Shown piece by piece: positions 1-12,206 of a stretch of DNA of 64,000 bases. The first letter of the stretch is position 1. Each line of letters begins with the position of its first letter. The stretch is taken from the NCBI GenBank assembly GCA_018873225.1, contig JAEILZ010000005.1, forward strand, positions 2,852,001-2,916,000, given 5' to 3'. The translations under genes and the position numbers were made by a program. Source of the DNA: [Phialemoniopsis] sp. UDSM-2020 (taxonomy: Eukaryota; Ascomycota; Sordariomycetes; Thyridiales; Thyridiaceae). The notes beneath the pieces were generated by a model that made no database searches, was not told the origin of the DNA, and worked only from the letters and a program-made list of their open reading frames with translations.

Positions 1-3000
1 AGCAGTTCCTAAGCCGGAGCCAAATGGCGATGCCCTTCCAAGCGTGCCTCCCCTGACCCTTGAGCCTTCTCCTATTCCGGAGCGTGCTACCCGGCCCGTG
101 CCAAAACGGCTCAGCACGAACTCTGTCCATCCGGATATCATTGCCAGGGCGACTGTTGACACTACCATCGCCATCATACCTGCAAGCGCCTTCCGCCGTC
201 TCATCAGGATCTATCCCAAGGCAACGGCGCACATTGTTCACGTCATTCTGTCGAGGTTTCAACGGGTGACTTTGTCAACCGCCTATAATTATTTGGGTCT
301 CACGGGAGAGGTGCTCCAGACAGAACGGAACATGCTTAAGTACACGACGTGCCAGCTACCCAATTTTCTTCGCGGCGATGCTCTGGAGCGGCTCAAGGAG
401 AAATTCAGCAAAGAGAAAGAGCGCATCGGCGACGATGAGGTTGTCAAGGGCATTGCATTACACAATTCTGCACAAGGCCGACGACGGAGATCGACCACCA
501 CCCTTCGGAAGGAGGCCGCGTTGCAGGTCTTAACTAAACAACGTCCTGCCTCGATAGTTGCGTCAACTATCGCGCCACCCCACGAGCGGTCGTCGTTGTC
601 TAACCCCAGTCCAGGGGACCTGCTTGCAAATTTACCCACTTCGTCCTCGCGGAGGGCAGTGGACCGCTCGGCCACCACTTTGATCTCGACCGGTAGTCCA
701 TCGCCTGTTGATGAGTCCTTGAGGCGGGACGTTACATCTCCGTTATCCCAGAGGAAGTTCAACCCGTTTGCCACTCAAAAGCAAGGGCGCATATCTCTTG
801 ACAAGCGAGAGGCACTTGAGGAAGACAGTCTCTTCCGCGAGTCTATCCTGGAGTGCATGTTCAAGGCCATCGGTCTCAGCGCTGAGGGCGCAACCCCTTC
901 GCGGGAGCCAGATTCTGTCGAAGCCTCGCCTCGTCTACTGTCCTTTGACAATTCACGACAAAGACCGGCCCTTGGCAGTAATGCCTTTGGGTTCATGGAC
1001 CCTTATGGAGGCTCCTGGGACGGTGATGCCGAATCTATAACATCTGGCGGCATAACTATCAATGCTCCAGTGAATGCACACCTCCTAGCCCACGACATGA
1101 AAGACGATCTTGAGATTGTTTTCTTTCCGAAAGGATCTGTACTGGTTGAACAGGGTGAGCGGAATCCGGGCCTCTATTATGTCGTTGACGGCTTCCTGGA
1201 CATTGGTATCCCAGTGGACGAATCATCGCCAGATCTGCTACATCAGTCGCACCAATCCTCGATCTGCGCAATGGATGAGCAAGATCCCTTCACCGTCCCG
1301 CCTCGATCTCGCAAGGACCAGGTGCCAAGCTTTGTGGACGCCAACATGAGGCGAACAGAATCAGAAGGGAGGAAGGCCAGCAATAAAGCCAGACAGAGCG
1401 TAGCCCTCATTAAGCCTGGTGGCCTCGCCGGTTATGTTGGAACCATCTCATCCTACCGATCCTTCATCGACGTCGTAGCCAAGACCGATGTGTATGTCGG
1501 CTTCTTTCCACGAGCATCGCTGGAACGGATCGTGGATAGATATCCAACTATTCTGATGACAATGGCCAAGCGCCTGACCAGCATCCTCCCCCGGCTGATT
1601 CTCCATATCGACTTTGCACTGGAGTGGGTTCAAGTCAATGCAGGCGAAGTCATTTTCCACGAAGGGGATGAGAGCGAGGCTATTTATATTGTCCTCAATG
1701 GTCGACTTCGCCTAGTCGAGGGCAGGAAGAATGGAGGCATCGACGTTCGTGCAGAGTACGGTCAGGGAGACAGTGTGGGAGAACTCGAAGTCCTCACAGA
1801 GTCAGTTCGGCCTGGCACCTTGCATGCGATTAGAGACACCGAGCTGGTGAAATTCCCTCGCACTCTATTCAATAGTCTTGCCCAGGAGCACCCCAACATC
1901 ACCATCAAGATCTCGAAGATCATTGCCTCTCGGATGAGGAACCTTGTCGACAGTCCATCGACCGCAGTGGCCAAGGATGGTGTCACCCGCAACTCCATCA
2001 ACAAAGTATCATCCACCTTGAACCTGCGGACAGTCGCCGTCCTGCCGGTCACGGCCGGGGTTCCTGTTGTCGAGTTTGGCAACAAGCTTATCAATGCCTT
2101 GTCCCAGGTTGGCACCCCGAATGGGACGGTGTTATTGAACCAGGCCGGGATTCTCAATCATCTCGGCAAACACGCATTTAACAAGATGGGGAAGCTCAAG
2201 TTGGCACAATACTTGGCCGATCTGGAGGAAAAGTACGGACTCGTGGTCTACGTGGCAGGTAAGCAGAAGCCCTTTCTAATATGCACTACTCCTAAGCACC
2301 CAACCCAAGAACGCTTGATGAGACAATTCATATCCCAAGACTGCCTGTCGGTGACGGCCAATATAAACTCTAATTTTTTCCTGAACGCGTGATAATCCAA
2401 GCACTTTTACTGAACCAGCCAACGCTATACATGTTTATGATCAACGCTGACTCGTTTCAACCTGGACAATAGATACGAACGTCAACTCGCCGTGGACGCA
2501 GACATGTATCACGCAGGCCGACTGCATCTTGTTGGTTGGTCTGGCGGAAGGGTCGCCCGAAATCGGCGAATACGAGCGGTTCATGCTCGGCATGAAATCG
2601 ACGGCACGAAAGACACTAGTCCTCCTACACGCCGAGAGATACTCGATCTCGGGCCTCACAAGATCGTGGCTCAAGAACCGTGTTTGGGTTAATGGCGGCC
2701 ACTTTCATGTGCAGATGGCTTTCCGCACACAGGCAGTGGCAGATCACCCGCCAACCAAACGCACGGGGCCCAGTCTGAAAGAGCGAGTGCAAATCTTGCA
2801 GGCAGAGATTCAAAAGTACACGTCGCGAAAGGTCAGGCACAGCCCCTTCTACTCGCCGGACGCTCCCTTCAAGGGGGATTTCCATCGCTTGGCCAGAAGG
2901 CTTTGTGGTAAATCGGTAGGTCTTGTGCTTGGCGGAGGCGGTGCGAGAGGTCTGGCGCAGATCGGCATTATCCGAGCCATGGAGGAGGCAGGCATTCCCA

Positions 3001-3836
3001 TCGACATTGTGGGTGGTACCTCTATTGGATCCTTCATTGGCGGCCTCTATGCACGCCATGCCGATGTTGTTCCGATATTTGGTCTGGCAAAGAAGTTTGC
3101 AGGCCGGATGTCGAGCATGTGGCGCTTCGCGCTCGACTTGACGTACCCGTCAGCCTCGTATACCACTGGTCACGAGTTCAACCGGGGCATTTTCAAGACG
3201 TTTGGCAAAACGCAGATTGAGGACTTTTGGCTCGAGTACTACTGCAACACGACCAACATCAGCAAGAGCCGGCCCGAGTTCCACACTAGTGGTTACGCGT
3301 GGAGGTATGTCCGGGCATCCATGTCGTTGGCCGGTCTCCTACCACCGTTGTGCGACGAAGGCAGCATGCTCCTGGATGGCGGTTACATTGACAACCTGAC
3401 GGTGTCACAAATGAAGTCTCTTGGGGCCGACGTTATTTTTGCCGTTGACGTGGGCTCCTTGGACGACGATACTCCTCAGGACTTTGGTGACACCCTGTCG
3501 GGCGGGTGGGCATTCTTGAACAGGTGGAACCCGTTCTCTTCCACTCCAAACCCGCCGACCCTTGCTGAGATCCAGGCTCGATTGGCCTATGTGTCGAGTG
3601 TCGATGCGCTGGAACGCGCAAAGACGATGCCGGGATGCATCTACATGAGGCCCCCGATTGATGATTATGGGACACTCGACTTTGGCAAGTTTGACGAGAT
3701 TGTCCAGGTCGGGTACAGCTACGGACAAGACTTCCTGCAGCAGCTTCGTGACAAGGGGATTCTACCGCTGATTGAAGAAAATGAGGCCAAGAAGGCGCTG
3801 AGACGCACAATGGCGCCACGCCGAGCCAGCATCTAG
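1..3836 (+). CDS. NTE1: Lysophospholipase NTE1 (neuropathy-target-esterase homologue), 5' partial
   Basis: ER-membrane serine esterase that deacylates phosphatidylcholine and lysophosphatidylcholine. The frame is open to base 2, so the gene starts upstream; a GTG at 44 is not a real start. Exons are <2-2258 and 2473-3836; the intron has GTAAGC/TAG ends and restores the conserved [10 protein letters not shown] join. The visible protein starts in the tail of the first cyclic-nucleotide-binding fold. A Ser/Arg-rich linker and two more such folds follow (about 1100-1560 and 1620-1940). The patatin domain is about 2905-3500, with glycine-rich oxyanion loop GGGGARG, nucleophile elbow GTSIGS (about 3014) and catalytic Asp in DGGYIDN (about 3375). 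Family members are about 1,500 aa, so roughly 350 N-terminal residues, including the membrane anchors, lie outside. Family assignment is very secure. Confidence 0.96.
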
Positions 3837-5607
3837 ATGAAGACGAGTCAGGTCGAATTCATAGACAGTGAAGGTTCTGTGCGGCATGTGGTGAGTTGTT
3901 CATTCTACTATTCGCAACCAGGCAACAAACCCAGACTAGAGGTAGATGTGTAATTGTGATTGTGATTGATAGATATCAACCTGTAGACTGCTAAGGCCTT
4001 GCCAATTACTACCAATCCTAATCATTTCAAGGACTTCTATGAGACGACTGATCACAAGTCACAAAAGCAGATGCCCGGGCCAGTTCGCGAGATCTCCTGG
4101 ACAGGGCGACGTGCTCCCTGGGATGTGTGTGAAGTGGCATTACAGAGTTTGACAACGGCTGGCACAGCATGCTGACCGAAGTTTCCCGGGCTTTTAAAAC
4201 CAACGATTGTCGAGCTTGTGGGCAAGAGAATGTGAACACGATGCATGCAGTAAGTAACACATGGGGCGCATGTGTCTAACGCTTCCTCTGTATGGGGGAT
4301 CAGGTCTGCTGACCCATGACACAGAGCCTCTGAGAGGAGAACAGAAAAGATGTCATCTTGGCGGTCAAAGCCCAAGCTTAGCTTCTTTCAGGCCACGGGA
4401 TGTGAGTACCGAGTGGCTTTTGATCCGTCCTGGACCCAGGAGAATCGATCAGAATGCCGCGGTGGGTTCGGCAAGGGCCGCGGCGGCGGGCGAGCTCCAT
4501 CCCTTTGGAATGCTAAGGGGCAAGAAAGAGTGAGCGCAAGCCGCACGGCGTCATCAGTGTTCTAGGCTGGTCCCTTGGTCCTTGGATACCCCCCTAACGC
4601 ACCAATCGATGGGCGGGACTTCAGGACCCCGGCAGCTTCTAGTTTGTGACATCATCGTGCATTACAGCCGAAACGTCGGTTAGAATGGGGTTTTGCTCAG
4701 ATCGAGCGAATCTTCGTAGGGAGGATTTACATGCCCGCCCCAGGAGAGCTCCAATGGCGTTTGGTGCTATGATGGCATTTCCCCTCGCTTGCACTCTTCG
4801 CTGAGGGCTTTTTACTGTTTCTCATTTAGCGGTTGCTTCGGGGGGTTGGGTGGGTTGAAGCTGCCTCGTGTTTTGGTCTTATTAGTCACGATGCTTAACA
4901 TGCATGCTTTGGAATCGGTCAAAAGCAAAATAAAGTAGATAAAATACACATCACACACATGGTCTGGGTGACACACATCCTTTTCTTCACGTCTTGTTTG
5001 CTATCACAATTTCTGTACTACTTGCTGAAGCCTCTTGACCGACTTTTCTCTACGACTCGTCGGAACACTCCGGGGCACTGCTCGATTCAAAAGCCAAAGA
5101 TCATTTCAATTATTCTGGCTTATATCCACCCATCAAACTCGCAATCGACACCATCTCAGAGGCGTGTGGCGAGCACCACAAATCAAAGAGTCTTAAAGCC
5201 ATCTCTCTGCAGGGACCTCGACATCTGGATCTCTTGGCAGGCTGCTCCTTGCAAGCCTGTTCGACTACTCAGGCCGAGACCCAACCATCGACACACCTTC
5301 CCGGCCCCTCAAGCAGGGCAAAGCTGCATCTTCTCTCACCCAATTCACGGCGCCTGCATAGCCGACGACCCTAGGCTGGAGGGGCAGATCACATACCATC
5401 TGCCCGCACCCTACTACCCATTACTGCAAGGAACGATCGAAATTGCTGCTATCACACGTACGAATTGGGCAATTTCCCAAGGAAACCGACTTACACCGAG
5501 GTGACACAAGCCCGCCCCGAACTCGACTCGACTTTTATCTCTGCACACCATCACGCGCGTCACTCCCCGACGCAACCAATAAAGCCCTTGTTCAGAAACG
5601 TCGCTGA
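3837..5607. other. Intergenic region with no supported gene
   Basis: 1.8 kb between the NTE1 stop and the next start. The right half (about 4960-5600) is pyrimidine- and CA-rich, as in fungal promoters and 5' leaders, and probably serves the gene at 5608. A 181-codon open frame at 4959-5504 has biased composition, no recognisable domain and no family resemblance, and I do not call it a gene. Confidence 0.5.
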
Positions 5608-6240
5608 ATGGGCTTCAACCCGCTGCGGAGGAAAAAAGGAAAGAAAGGCACAAGCAAAAGGAAAATGGCCCCCGCCATCCCGGACCCCCGGCCCTCCAAG
5701 GCCCACCCGGACCACCGCGACCACCGCAAGAAGCTCGAGAAGGAGCACCCCTTCACGTGGATGCCGGGCCTCGTGCTCGGCCTCATGGGCGTCACTTTGC
5801 TCATGAACGTCGAGAAGGACGTCGAGAAGCGCGAGCAGCGGCACCGCCGCGAGGAGGAGGAGGATGGCTATAGGGCACGTGGCAGGCGCCGCAGCGCGGG
5901 CGATGACAACCGTGGCAGGCGCGGTGGTGGAAGGAGGGGGGACGATCAGCAGCATTACTATGATGATGAGCGCCGGCGGAGAGAGAGCTGGGCTCCTGAC
6001 GGAAGGGGGGGAGGAGGCCCGCCGCCACCGCGGGACGGGTACGGTAGGCGGGACGAGAGGGACCGGAGCCGGCCTGTGCGACCGCGGAGCATGGAGAGGC
6101 GCAGGAGCTTCGAAGCTGACCCCCGGCAGTCGGGCGCCTCGCCGTACCCACGGGCTGATCGGAGAGACGACGGGTGGTATCGGGATAACGAGCGGAGGGG
6201 CCGTGACCACGACGACAGGCGGAGGTATCACTACGACTAG
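5608..6240 (+). CDS. Small single-span membrane protein with Arg/Asp-rich tail, function unknown
   Basis: Single-exon frame of 210 aa; a second ATG at 5665 (MAPAIPD) would give 191 aa. After a basic N terminus (GFNPLRRKKGKKG) and a charged HRDHRKK segment there is one hydrophobic stretch, residues about 51-67 (MPGLVLGLMGVTLLMNV), long enough for a membrane helix. The remaining two thirds are low-complexity, dominated by RR, RD, DD and GGG runs with SMERRRSF-like RS motifs. The layout suggests a membrane-tethered disordered tail. An overlapping antisense frame (5560-6348) is the usual GC-rich shadow. The gene converges on the CLC gene (stop at 6680). I do not recognise a family; it is called from the membrane segment and the codon pattern. 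Confidence 0.6.
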   Translation: MGFNPLRRKKGKKGTSKRKMAPAIPDPRPSKAHPDHRDHRKKLEKEHPFTWMPGLVLGLMGVTLLMNVEKDVEKREQRHRREEEEDGYRARGRRRSAGDDNRGRRGGGRRGDDQQHYYDDERRRRESWAPDGRGGGGPPPPRDGYGRRDERDRSRPVRPRSMERRRSFEADPRQSGASPYPRADRRDDGWYRDNERRGRDHDDRRRYHYD

Positions 6241-6679
6241 TCGGCACAGGTTCAGTAATCTCCTTCGTTTGCATGACTGTATGATGTTTATGAGGACCTG
6301 GAAGAAAGGATGGGAAAACAATTGGCATATACGCATATGAATGGACAAGACAGGACATTGGGAATTGTGGTTGGCATTTTCATGATGTTTACGAGACCGA
6401 CTTGCATTATGGGCGGCGATATTGATATCTTATGAACATTGATGATTTGTATTCATGTACCTTTACAATATTAACACGGCTGGGACTTCACGGCTGGGAC
6501 TTCTGAGCATGCATCGTGTTTGATAGGCCGGTGCTGGCACGGCATATTGCGACAACGTCCTTTCCAAGTCTATCCAGCGCCTAGATAATATCCTTTGGCC
6601 ACAAATCGCTGCAATAACAATGATGATTACACCCCTGGAGACATCGTGAACCAACATATATCCCTTCATCCATGCAGTT
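6241..6679. other. Convergent intergenic spacer
   Basis: 440 bp between two converging stops; probably overlapping 3' UTRs. No gene or strong structure seen. Confidence 0.5.
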
Positions 6680-9484
6680 CTATCTCCTGCTCTCAAGCTC
6701 CACCCCGCCATGCTCCTCACCCACATCCTCCGTGCCGTCAAGTATCTGCCCACCACCACCACCACCTCCGGCCCCAGGCCGACTCCCGCCGTCAAACGAC
6801 CCGCTCAGACGTATCCGCCCGCCGGACACGGTCGACACCTTGCCCGAGACCCAGCCGCCGACGCGCTGCATGAACCGCCACACGCGCTCCTGCGCCGCCT
6901 CGGCCATCATGCCGTCGTCCCGCGAGGAGGAGCCGTGCTGGTCCGCCGCCGACTCGGCCTTGAACTGGTACCGCAGGCAGTCCTTGACCGTGACCATGCC
7001 CGACAGGCGCCCGTGGTACTCGATGAGGATGACGCGGGGCCCCATCTTGCGGAACAGCTCCATGACCGTCTCGAGCGGCAGGCGCGGGTGCACCGTGACG
7101 GGCGTCGTGTCGACGTAGGGGCTCATGTCGGCGGTGCCGTGGGCGGCGCCTGCGGCGGCGGAGGTAGAGGGCATGTCGGCGGCGTCCGCGGCCGAGGCGA
7201 TGGAGGAGGAGCGCGGGCCGGATGTAAAGGTACATTTCGTGTGAGGGCCGGCAGCGCCCTGCTTCTTGATCTTGTCGACAGCGTAGCGTAACTCAGTACT
7301 TCCGATGTAGCCGACGAGCAGCTTGGACTGCATGTCCTCGACAATGGGAAATCCTTGAAATCGATCTTGCTCCAGTAACGCCTCGACGGCGCGGAGACTT
7401 ATGCCAGTAGCGGGAATAGCGACTACTTTGGCAATCATTGCCTGAGAGACGGGGACACCAAAGTTGTGCTCCTCCTTGTTGTCGAGGAAGGGGAAGCCGT
7501 TGAACCAGATCATGCGGTCGGCGATACCGCCCTTGCCAAAGAGCTCGCTGACGATCTTGGTGGTACCAACGACGATCATGGTAGGCAGGATGTAGGTCAA
7601 GGCACCCGTCAGTTCAAACATGATGACGACGACCGAGACGGTGATGTGCATGATGCCACTGAGAGCAGCCGCAGCACCGAGGAAGGCATATGTGCCTGGT
7701 GTAATACAGGGCACATCAGGCTGACAAGCAGCAAAGAAGGCGCTCTGGGGGTTCGCGTCGTAGAGAGCCTGGACGATGATGCCGACAGAGCGTCCAAAGT
7801 AAGCACCGATGGCCATGGACGGAACGAAAATACCCGCCGGCACTTTGCAACCGTACGAAATAATGACCAGGAAGGTTCTGATGACGGTGGCCATGACCAG
7901 AGACAGCCAGTTGCTGAAGCGGCGATCCGCTTCACATAAGCCGTGGTAGTTCTCCGCTCCCTCGCATTCCAAGAACAGGATGCTCATGCTCTCGGTCATG
8001 TCTATCCGTAGGAATGCATTAGGATAGCAGATGACTGCTGTGCCGACAGCAAGCAAAGTGGCCTCCAGGATACCATATTGCGCCAGATATTTCTTCCGGA
8101 AAGCAACGGCTCGCATGTTCCACTTCATGACAAATGCGCCGTACAAGCCACCGAAGATGCCGACGATGACGAAGAAGAAGAGCTCGAAGAAGTGCCAAGA
8201 CCGATCATAGTGGACTTGGAACATGACGAGCTGGCCCGTACGGAAGGGGTTCATGGCTGATAGGACAGCCGTGGCGACGAGGGCACAGAAGTAGCTGCGC
8301 CACAGGGTCTTGAGAGGGAAGTGGCTGGACATCTCTTCAAGTGAAAAGATGACTCCACCGATGGGACTGCCGAAGGCGACACCAACACCTGCAGCAGCGG
8401 AGGCGCAGAGGATCTCGCGTGTCTTCGAGGCGCTCTGCCGGTACTTTTGGAACATCCTCGAGATGACGTTGCCGGCAGCCACAGCGTAATGCACACTGGG
8501 CCCTTCTTTGCCAACAGACAGACCAGAGGCAATGACAAAGGGTAGTGCGAGGGACTTGATGAGGAAGACCCAAAAGCCAAGGAAGCCTTTCATCACAAAT
8601 CCACCAATGATGACCTTGATCTCAGAGATGCCCGAGCCCGCCGCGTACGGGGCGTAGCATCTCACAAGTGTTGCAGCTACCCATGCAAGAAAGCCCTGAC
8701 AGTACGTGAGTTAGTAATGTGGGACGACAGATGTTATGGCCGGATGATGAGTACATACAGCAAATATAATGTAAATGATGTAGTTGAATGGCTCGAAACC
8801 AGTCCAGCGATGCCACTCATCGCAACCTAGGCACGTTAGTCTCATCAAGTGTATATGCGCCAGCCGGGAAGATAGTCATACCAGTGTCCTCTCCCCAGCA
8901 ACAAAAGTTCTCGTTCAGATAGAACGCCGTCGTGCAGTACCCCATTTTGATGTCGGACAACCATTCGGCAGCTATGCTCAGAAAGGCTGCATTAAGCCCG
9001 ATGGCGATGCCGACGAGTGTGATGACGAGCCAGCCCTGTGCAGCCTCATACGAGTCCCATAAACGGTCCCTCCAACTCGCCTGTCCAGCATTGTACAGTC
9101 CCGCCATTCGTTTCCGCCTCGCCTTTCGGCGCAGCTGGTCCCTCGCCGCATCTTGGACCCAGTCTATATCACATTGTTAGAATTCGGTCTTTCTGGCGCA
9201 CTGCGTAAGGAGTACCTATGGTAGTAAAGTCCTGGATTGATAGATGTTAGCATAGTGCTCTTGCAATATAGCTAAGGGACTGGGGCTAGGTATAATCCTA
9301 CCTCATATCTCTTGAGCTTGGCGATCTCCTCGGTGATTTGATGCGCGGCGGCCGCACCGCCTGGTCCATTGCCATTCTCACCCTCCTCGGCGGCGGACAC
9401 CGCAGAGGACAACCTCGAGCTGACTGAAGCCTGACGCTCTGGCTGAGGGCGGCTGGTAGTGTAGGAGGACGATCTTGAATTCAT
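6680..9484 (-). CDS. CLC-family chloride channel / H+-Cl- exchanger with C-terminal CBS region
   Basis: Membrane anion transporter of the fungal Gef1-like CLC group, probably Golgi/endosome/vacuole. Five exons on the minus strand: 9484-9302, 9231-9216 (16 nt), 9163-8882, 8826-8759 and 8695-6680; 854 aa, all phases closing. Signatures: GSGISE, the gating-glutamate motif GKEGPSVH, SLEEMSSHFPLK carrying the proton glutamate of exchangers, and the pore motif GIFVPSMAIGAYFGR. A CBS region follows (about residues 590-780, ending near GMVTVKDCLRYQFK), then a glycine-rich tail. Both key glutamates are present, which argues for exchange and not pure channel activity. The start MNSRSSS is chosen because the N terminus then reads into the conserved EEIAKLKRYE-DFTTID segment; an in-frame ATG at 9559 is possible. 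It shares a 0.7 kb divergent promoter with the histone-fold gene. Confidence 0.95.
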
Positions 9485-10179
9485 TGTCCTAAGCTCCTCG
9501 GCGCAACCATGATGCGAGCCCTCCCCAGACCTGCGTATTCGTCGCTGCGCAGCCTGCAATTGATTCGGCGACTAGGGTACTCGATCTGCTAAAGTTGAGT
9601 CTGGTTGAGTCTCGGGTTCGCACTGCGTTCTGGGGGGGCCAAGTCGAATCGTCGTCGTCGTCAAGGTGTGTATGGGGGAGCTGTGTCTCGAGTCGAGTAC
9701 ACCATGTCAAGTCGAAGCTCCAATCAATATGTACAGGCCTCAGCCGCTAAAGGGACCGCCTATCTTCGCCCAGCATGTGGGATTAGAGTAGCGCAAACGC
9801 GGCTCTGGCAACCTTGTCAATTGAGACTTCCCCACTCTGGCTGAGACCTGGTTACAGGGCTCTTGTTCCAATCGACCTCGCGCGTCTGGCCTGGGACTAA
9901 GCGCGTCAAAACCACTTAAAATCGCAACCCTCACGAATCTCAAGATATTGCTGTCATCATAAATTAGTGTCTCGTCTCACGTCTCAACGTCTTTCATATT
10001 GCTTGTCACAGACAGAAATCAGCCCTTCATTCAGGGTCAAGACGTCGGAAAGGCTCTGTATTAGCCAAGTGAACAATACACCCACGTCCATTCACGATAG
10101 AAGACCTGCCTTCTCCCAAAACTCTGAGCAGTACCAGAACTGCAGTTCAAGTAGCAAGGCGACATCTTCACATCTCATC
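9485..10179. promoter_or_regulatory. Divergent promoter between CLC and histone-fold genes
   Basis: 695 bp between two divergent ATGs and therefore carrying both promoters. No well-defined site could be assigned by eye. Confidence 0.5.
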
Positions 10180-10954
10180 ATGCCTTACAACACCACTGCG
10201 ATCCCTCCGAGAAAGGATGTCACGGGGACAACCCAGCTACCCCGTAAGTTGCGAGAAGCCCCGAGCATTGCTGCGCTTCCCATGCTCACCAATATATTCA
10301 GTGTCAAGGGTGAAGAAGATTGTCGCAGTAGACCCAGATGTTCAAGTCTGCTCAAATAACGCCGCATTCGTGATCACTCTGGCGGCTGTAAGTCCCCCCT
10401 GCTACCCCCTCTCAGCAGCAAGACCTCGGTCTAACAGACACATCCGCAGGAGATGTTTATCCAACACATTGCTACTGAGGCTCAGAATATGGCCAAGCTG
10501 GAGCGCAAGCCACGCCGAAACATCCAGTATAAGGATATGGGTGAGTTCTTCCCAAGCAGTTTGTTTGCTGTGGTCTCCATACCCGTGAGTGATAGCAGCT
10601 GACCTCTATCCCTTGACAGCCAATGCGGTCCAGCACGCCGACAACCTCGAATTTCTCGAGGATGTCATTCCCAAGACTGCTCCTTACCGGCAGGTCAAGG
10701 AACAGGTGGCGGCCACGCAAGCCAAGCTACGGGGTGAAAAGCCTTCCGAGGGCTCACAGCTCGCGAACGGCGCCAGCAAGAAGCAGGCGGCGGCCAAGGC
10801 AGCAGAACCGCTCGTCAACGGCGGCGGCAACCTCAACGGCTTCGCGCAGCCGGCTTCCAGGTCTGTCCTGGTGGATGAAGACCCCAGCGCGCAGCTGGAG
10901 CTCGAGATGAGGCAGGCGCAGGGTCACGATGGAGATGTTGAGATGATGGACTAG
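10180..10954 (+). CDS. Histone-fold protein, Dpb3/POLE4/CHRAC-like (NF-Y/CBF family)
   Basis: Four exons: 10180-10243, 10302-10387, 10450-10540 and 10620-10954; 191 aa. The histone fold spans residues about 21-100, beginning LPLSRVKKIVAVDPDVQ and including CSNNAAFVITLAAEMFIQ and RRNIQYKDMANAVQ, the layout of the POLE4/Dpb3 and CHRAC small subunits. These proteins pair with a second histone-fold partner in DNA polymerase epsilon or chromatin-remodelling complexes. After FLEDVIPKT the C terminus is low-complexity (Ala/Lys, then acidic, ending DVEMMD), as in many fungal members. I cannot separate the polymerase subunit from the remodeller subunit by sequence alone. The start is the first ATG in the exon, and all splice junctions fall inside conserved residues. 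Confidence 0.88.
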
Positions 10955-11229
10955 GGCAGATCTGTTATCATAGCGGTGTACGGCAGCTTAGCCAAGCGAT
11001 TGGACAGTTTCATGAAAGCGCATTATTTGTCCAGTATCAACGATACTTTTTGGATGACATTGTTTATGTGTGAAATCTTCGCAGCTGTAACCCAGCCTGA
11101 TGTCTTTTCCGGATGCAAGTACCTATAAACGCCGAGAAGCCCAACAAGACACACCTTCCAGGTAGACAAGAAATCCCCAAGCCCAGTAAGGCAAACCATG
11201 ATCAAAACCCAAGACGCACGGCTCCATCC

Positions 11230-12206
11230 CTACTCCTCCATGGCATCCCCCGCGTGGATACCCGTCGGCAGCCTGCCCTCGTTGAGCTCCTTCTCCAGGC
11301 GGATGATCTCCTCGAGGCTGTCGGCCTTCTTGATGCGCTCCTGCAGGCGTAGGCGCTCGGCCTCGGTGAGCTTGATGCGCGACAGCTTCGACGAGGACGA
11401 GGACGCGGGCGCTCCGTTAGACATGGCCACGTCAAATGTCCTCGACTTGGTGCCCGCGATCTGCGACGCCAGCTCCGTCGGCTCCTCCGCCGTGCCGAAC
11501 AGCTCGGCCGCCTTCTCCCGCTCCGCCTGCTTGACCTTTTGGTAGTCGAGGAAGCGCACCGTCGGGCACCGCCAGACGACCCAGTACCGGTAGTGCTGTT
11601 TGCCCGCGCAAGCGCCTTGTTAGCATGCTGATCTACCGTCCCGAGTCAGACCCCTTGGGTTGGGGAAGAGCTCACCTCTTTCTTCGTTACGGGGTTCTCC
11701 AACAGCACGAGTTGCGTGAGGCGCTTGAAGTTGCCCAGGACATCGAGGTCCGCCAGCTCGGTGAGACTGTTTGACGTGAGGACCAGGTTGGTCAGGTTCG
11801 GTATCGAGTTGGCGAGCGTGGGCTGTATGCTATTGATGCGGTTGCGCGCCAGCAGCAAGGTCTGTATGCGCGGTGACAGCGGGAAGTTCCCCAGCGTCGA
11901 GATGTCATTGTCGGTGAAGTCTATCGCATCTTGAGGCTGTCGAGGAAAAAGTCAGCGGTCTGGCGTGGCACGCGACAGCGGGGATTCGGGGCACTTACGC
12001 CGGCGACACCCAGGTTCTCAATGGCTGGTATTCTGTGACCTATTGCGATTGCAAAAAACACAAGGTTCGATATCAACTCTGCACTTTCAGGGGACCACGG
12101 TGTAGTATCTGTTCTTTCCAAACGCACCTCGGAGATCCAGCTCTCGCTCCTTGAGCGGGTTGAGGTAGGAGAGGGAGTTGTTGATGAGATCGGCCGTCAA
12201 CCTCAT
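11230..12206 (-). CDS. LEA1: U2 snRNP protein A' (leucine-rich repeat)
   Basis: Spliceosome component; with U2B'' it binds U2 snRNA stem-loop IV. Exons: 12206-12128, 12039-11999, 11936-11676 and 11595-11230; 248 aa, close to the family size. The N terminus MRLTADLINNS, then ELDLRG-HRIPAIENLG and DAIDFTDNDI, is diagnostic. Four to five leucine-rich repeats follow (LLLARNRI, LTNLVLTSNSL, KRLTQLVLLENPVT) and then the LRR cap HYRYWVVWRCPTVRFLDYQKVK. The C terminus is a charged helix (EAERLRLQERIKKADSLEEI). It converges on the histone-fold gene with 275 bp between stops. Confidence 0.95.

Noticed and set aside
4290..4350. ACCTGATCC on the minus strand, reminiscent of a TPP riboswitch core
   Set aside because: The required CTGAGA and the GGATAATGCC-like partner segment are absent, and no thiamine gene is nearby.
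4959..5504. 181-codon plus-strand frame with a hydrophobic start
   Set aside because: Composition is Pro/Thr/His-biased, no domain or codon-pattern support, and it lies in a CA/CT-rich stretch typical of a promoter or leader.
5560..6348. 262-codon minus-strand frame opposite the small membrane protein
   Set aside because: Runs of Val/Pro/Ala are the antisense image of the Arg/Asp/Gly-rich coding strand.
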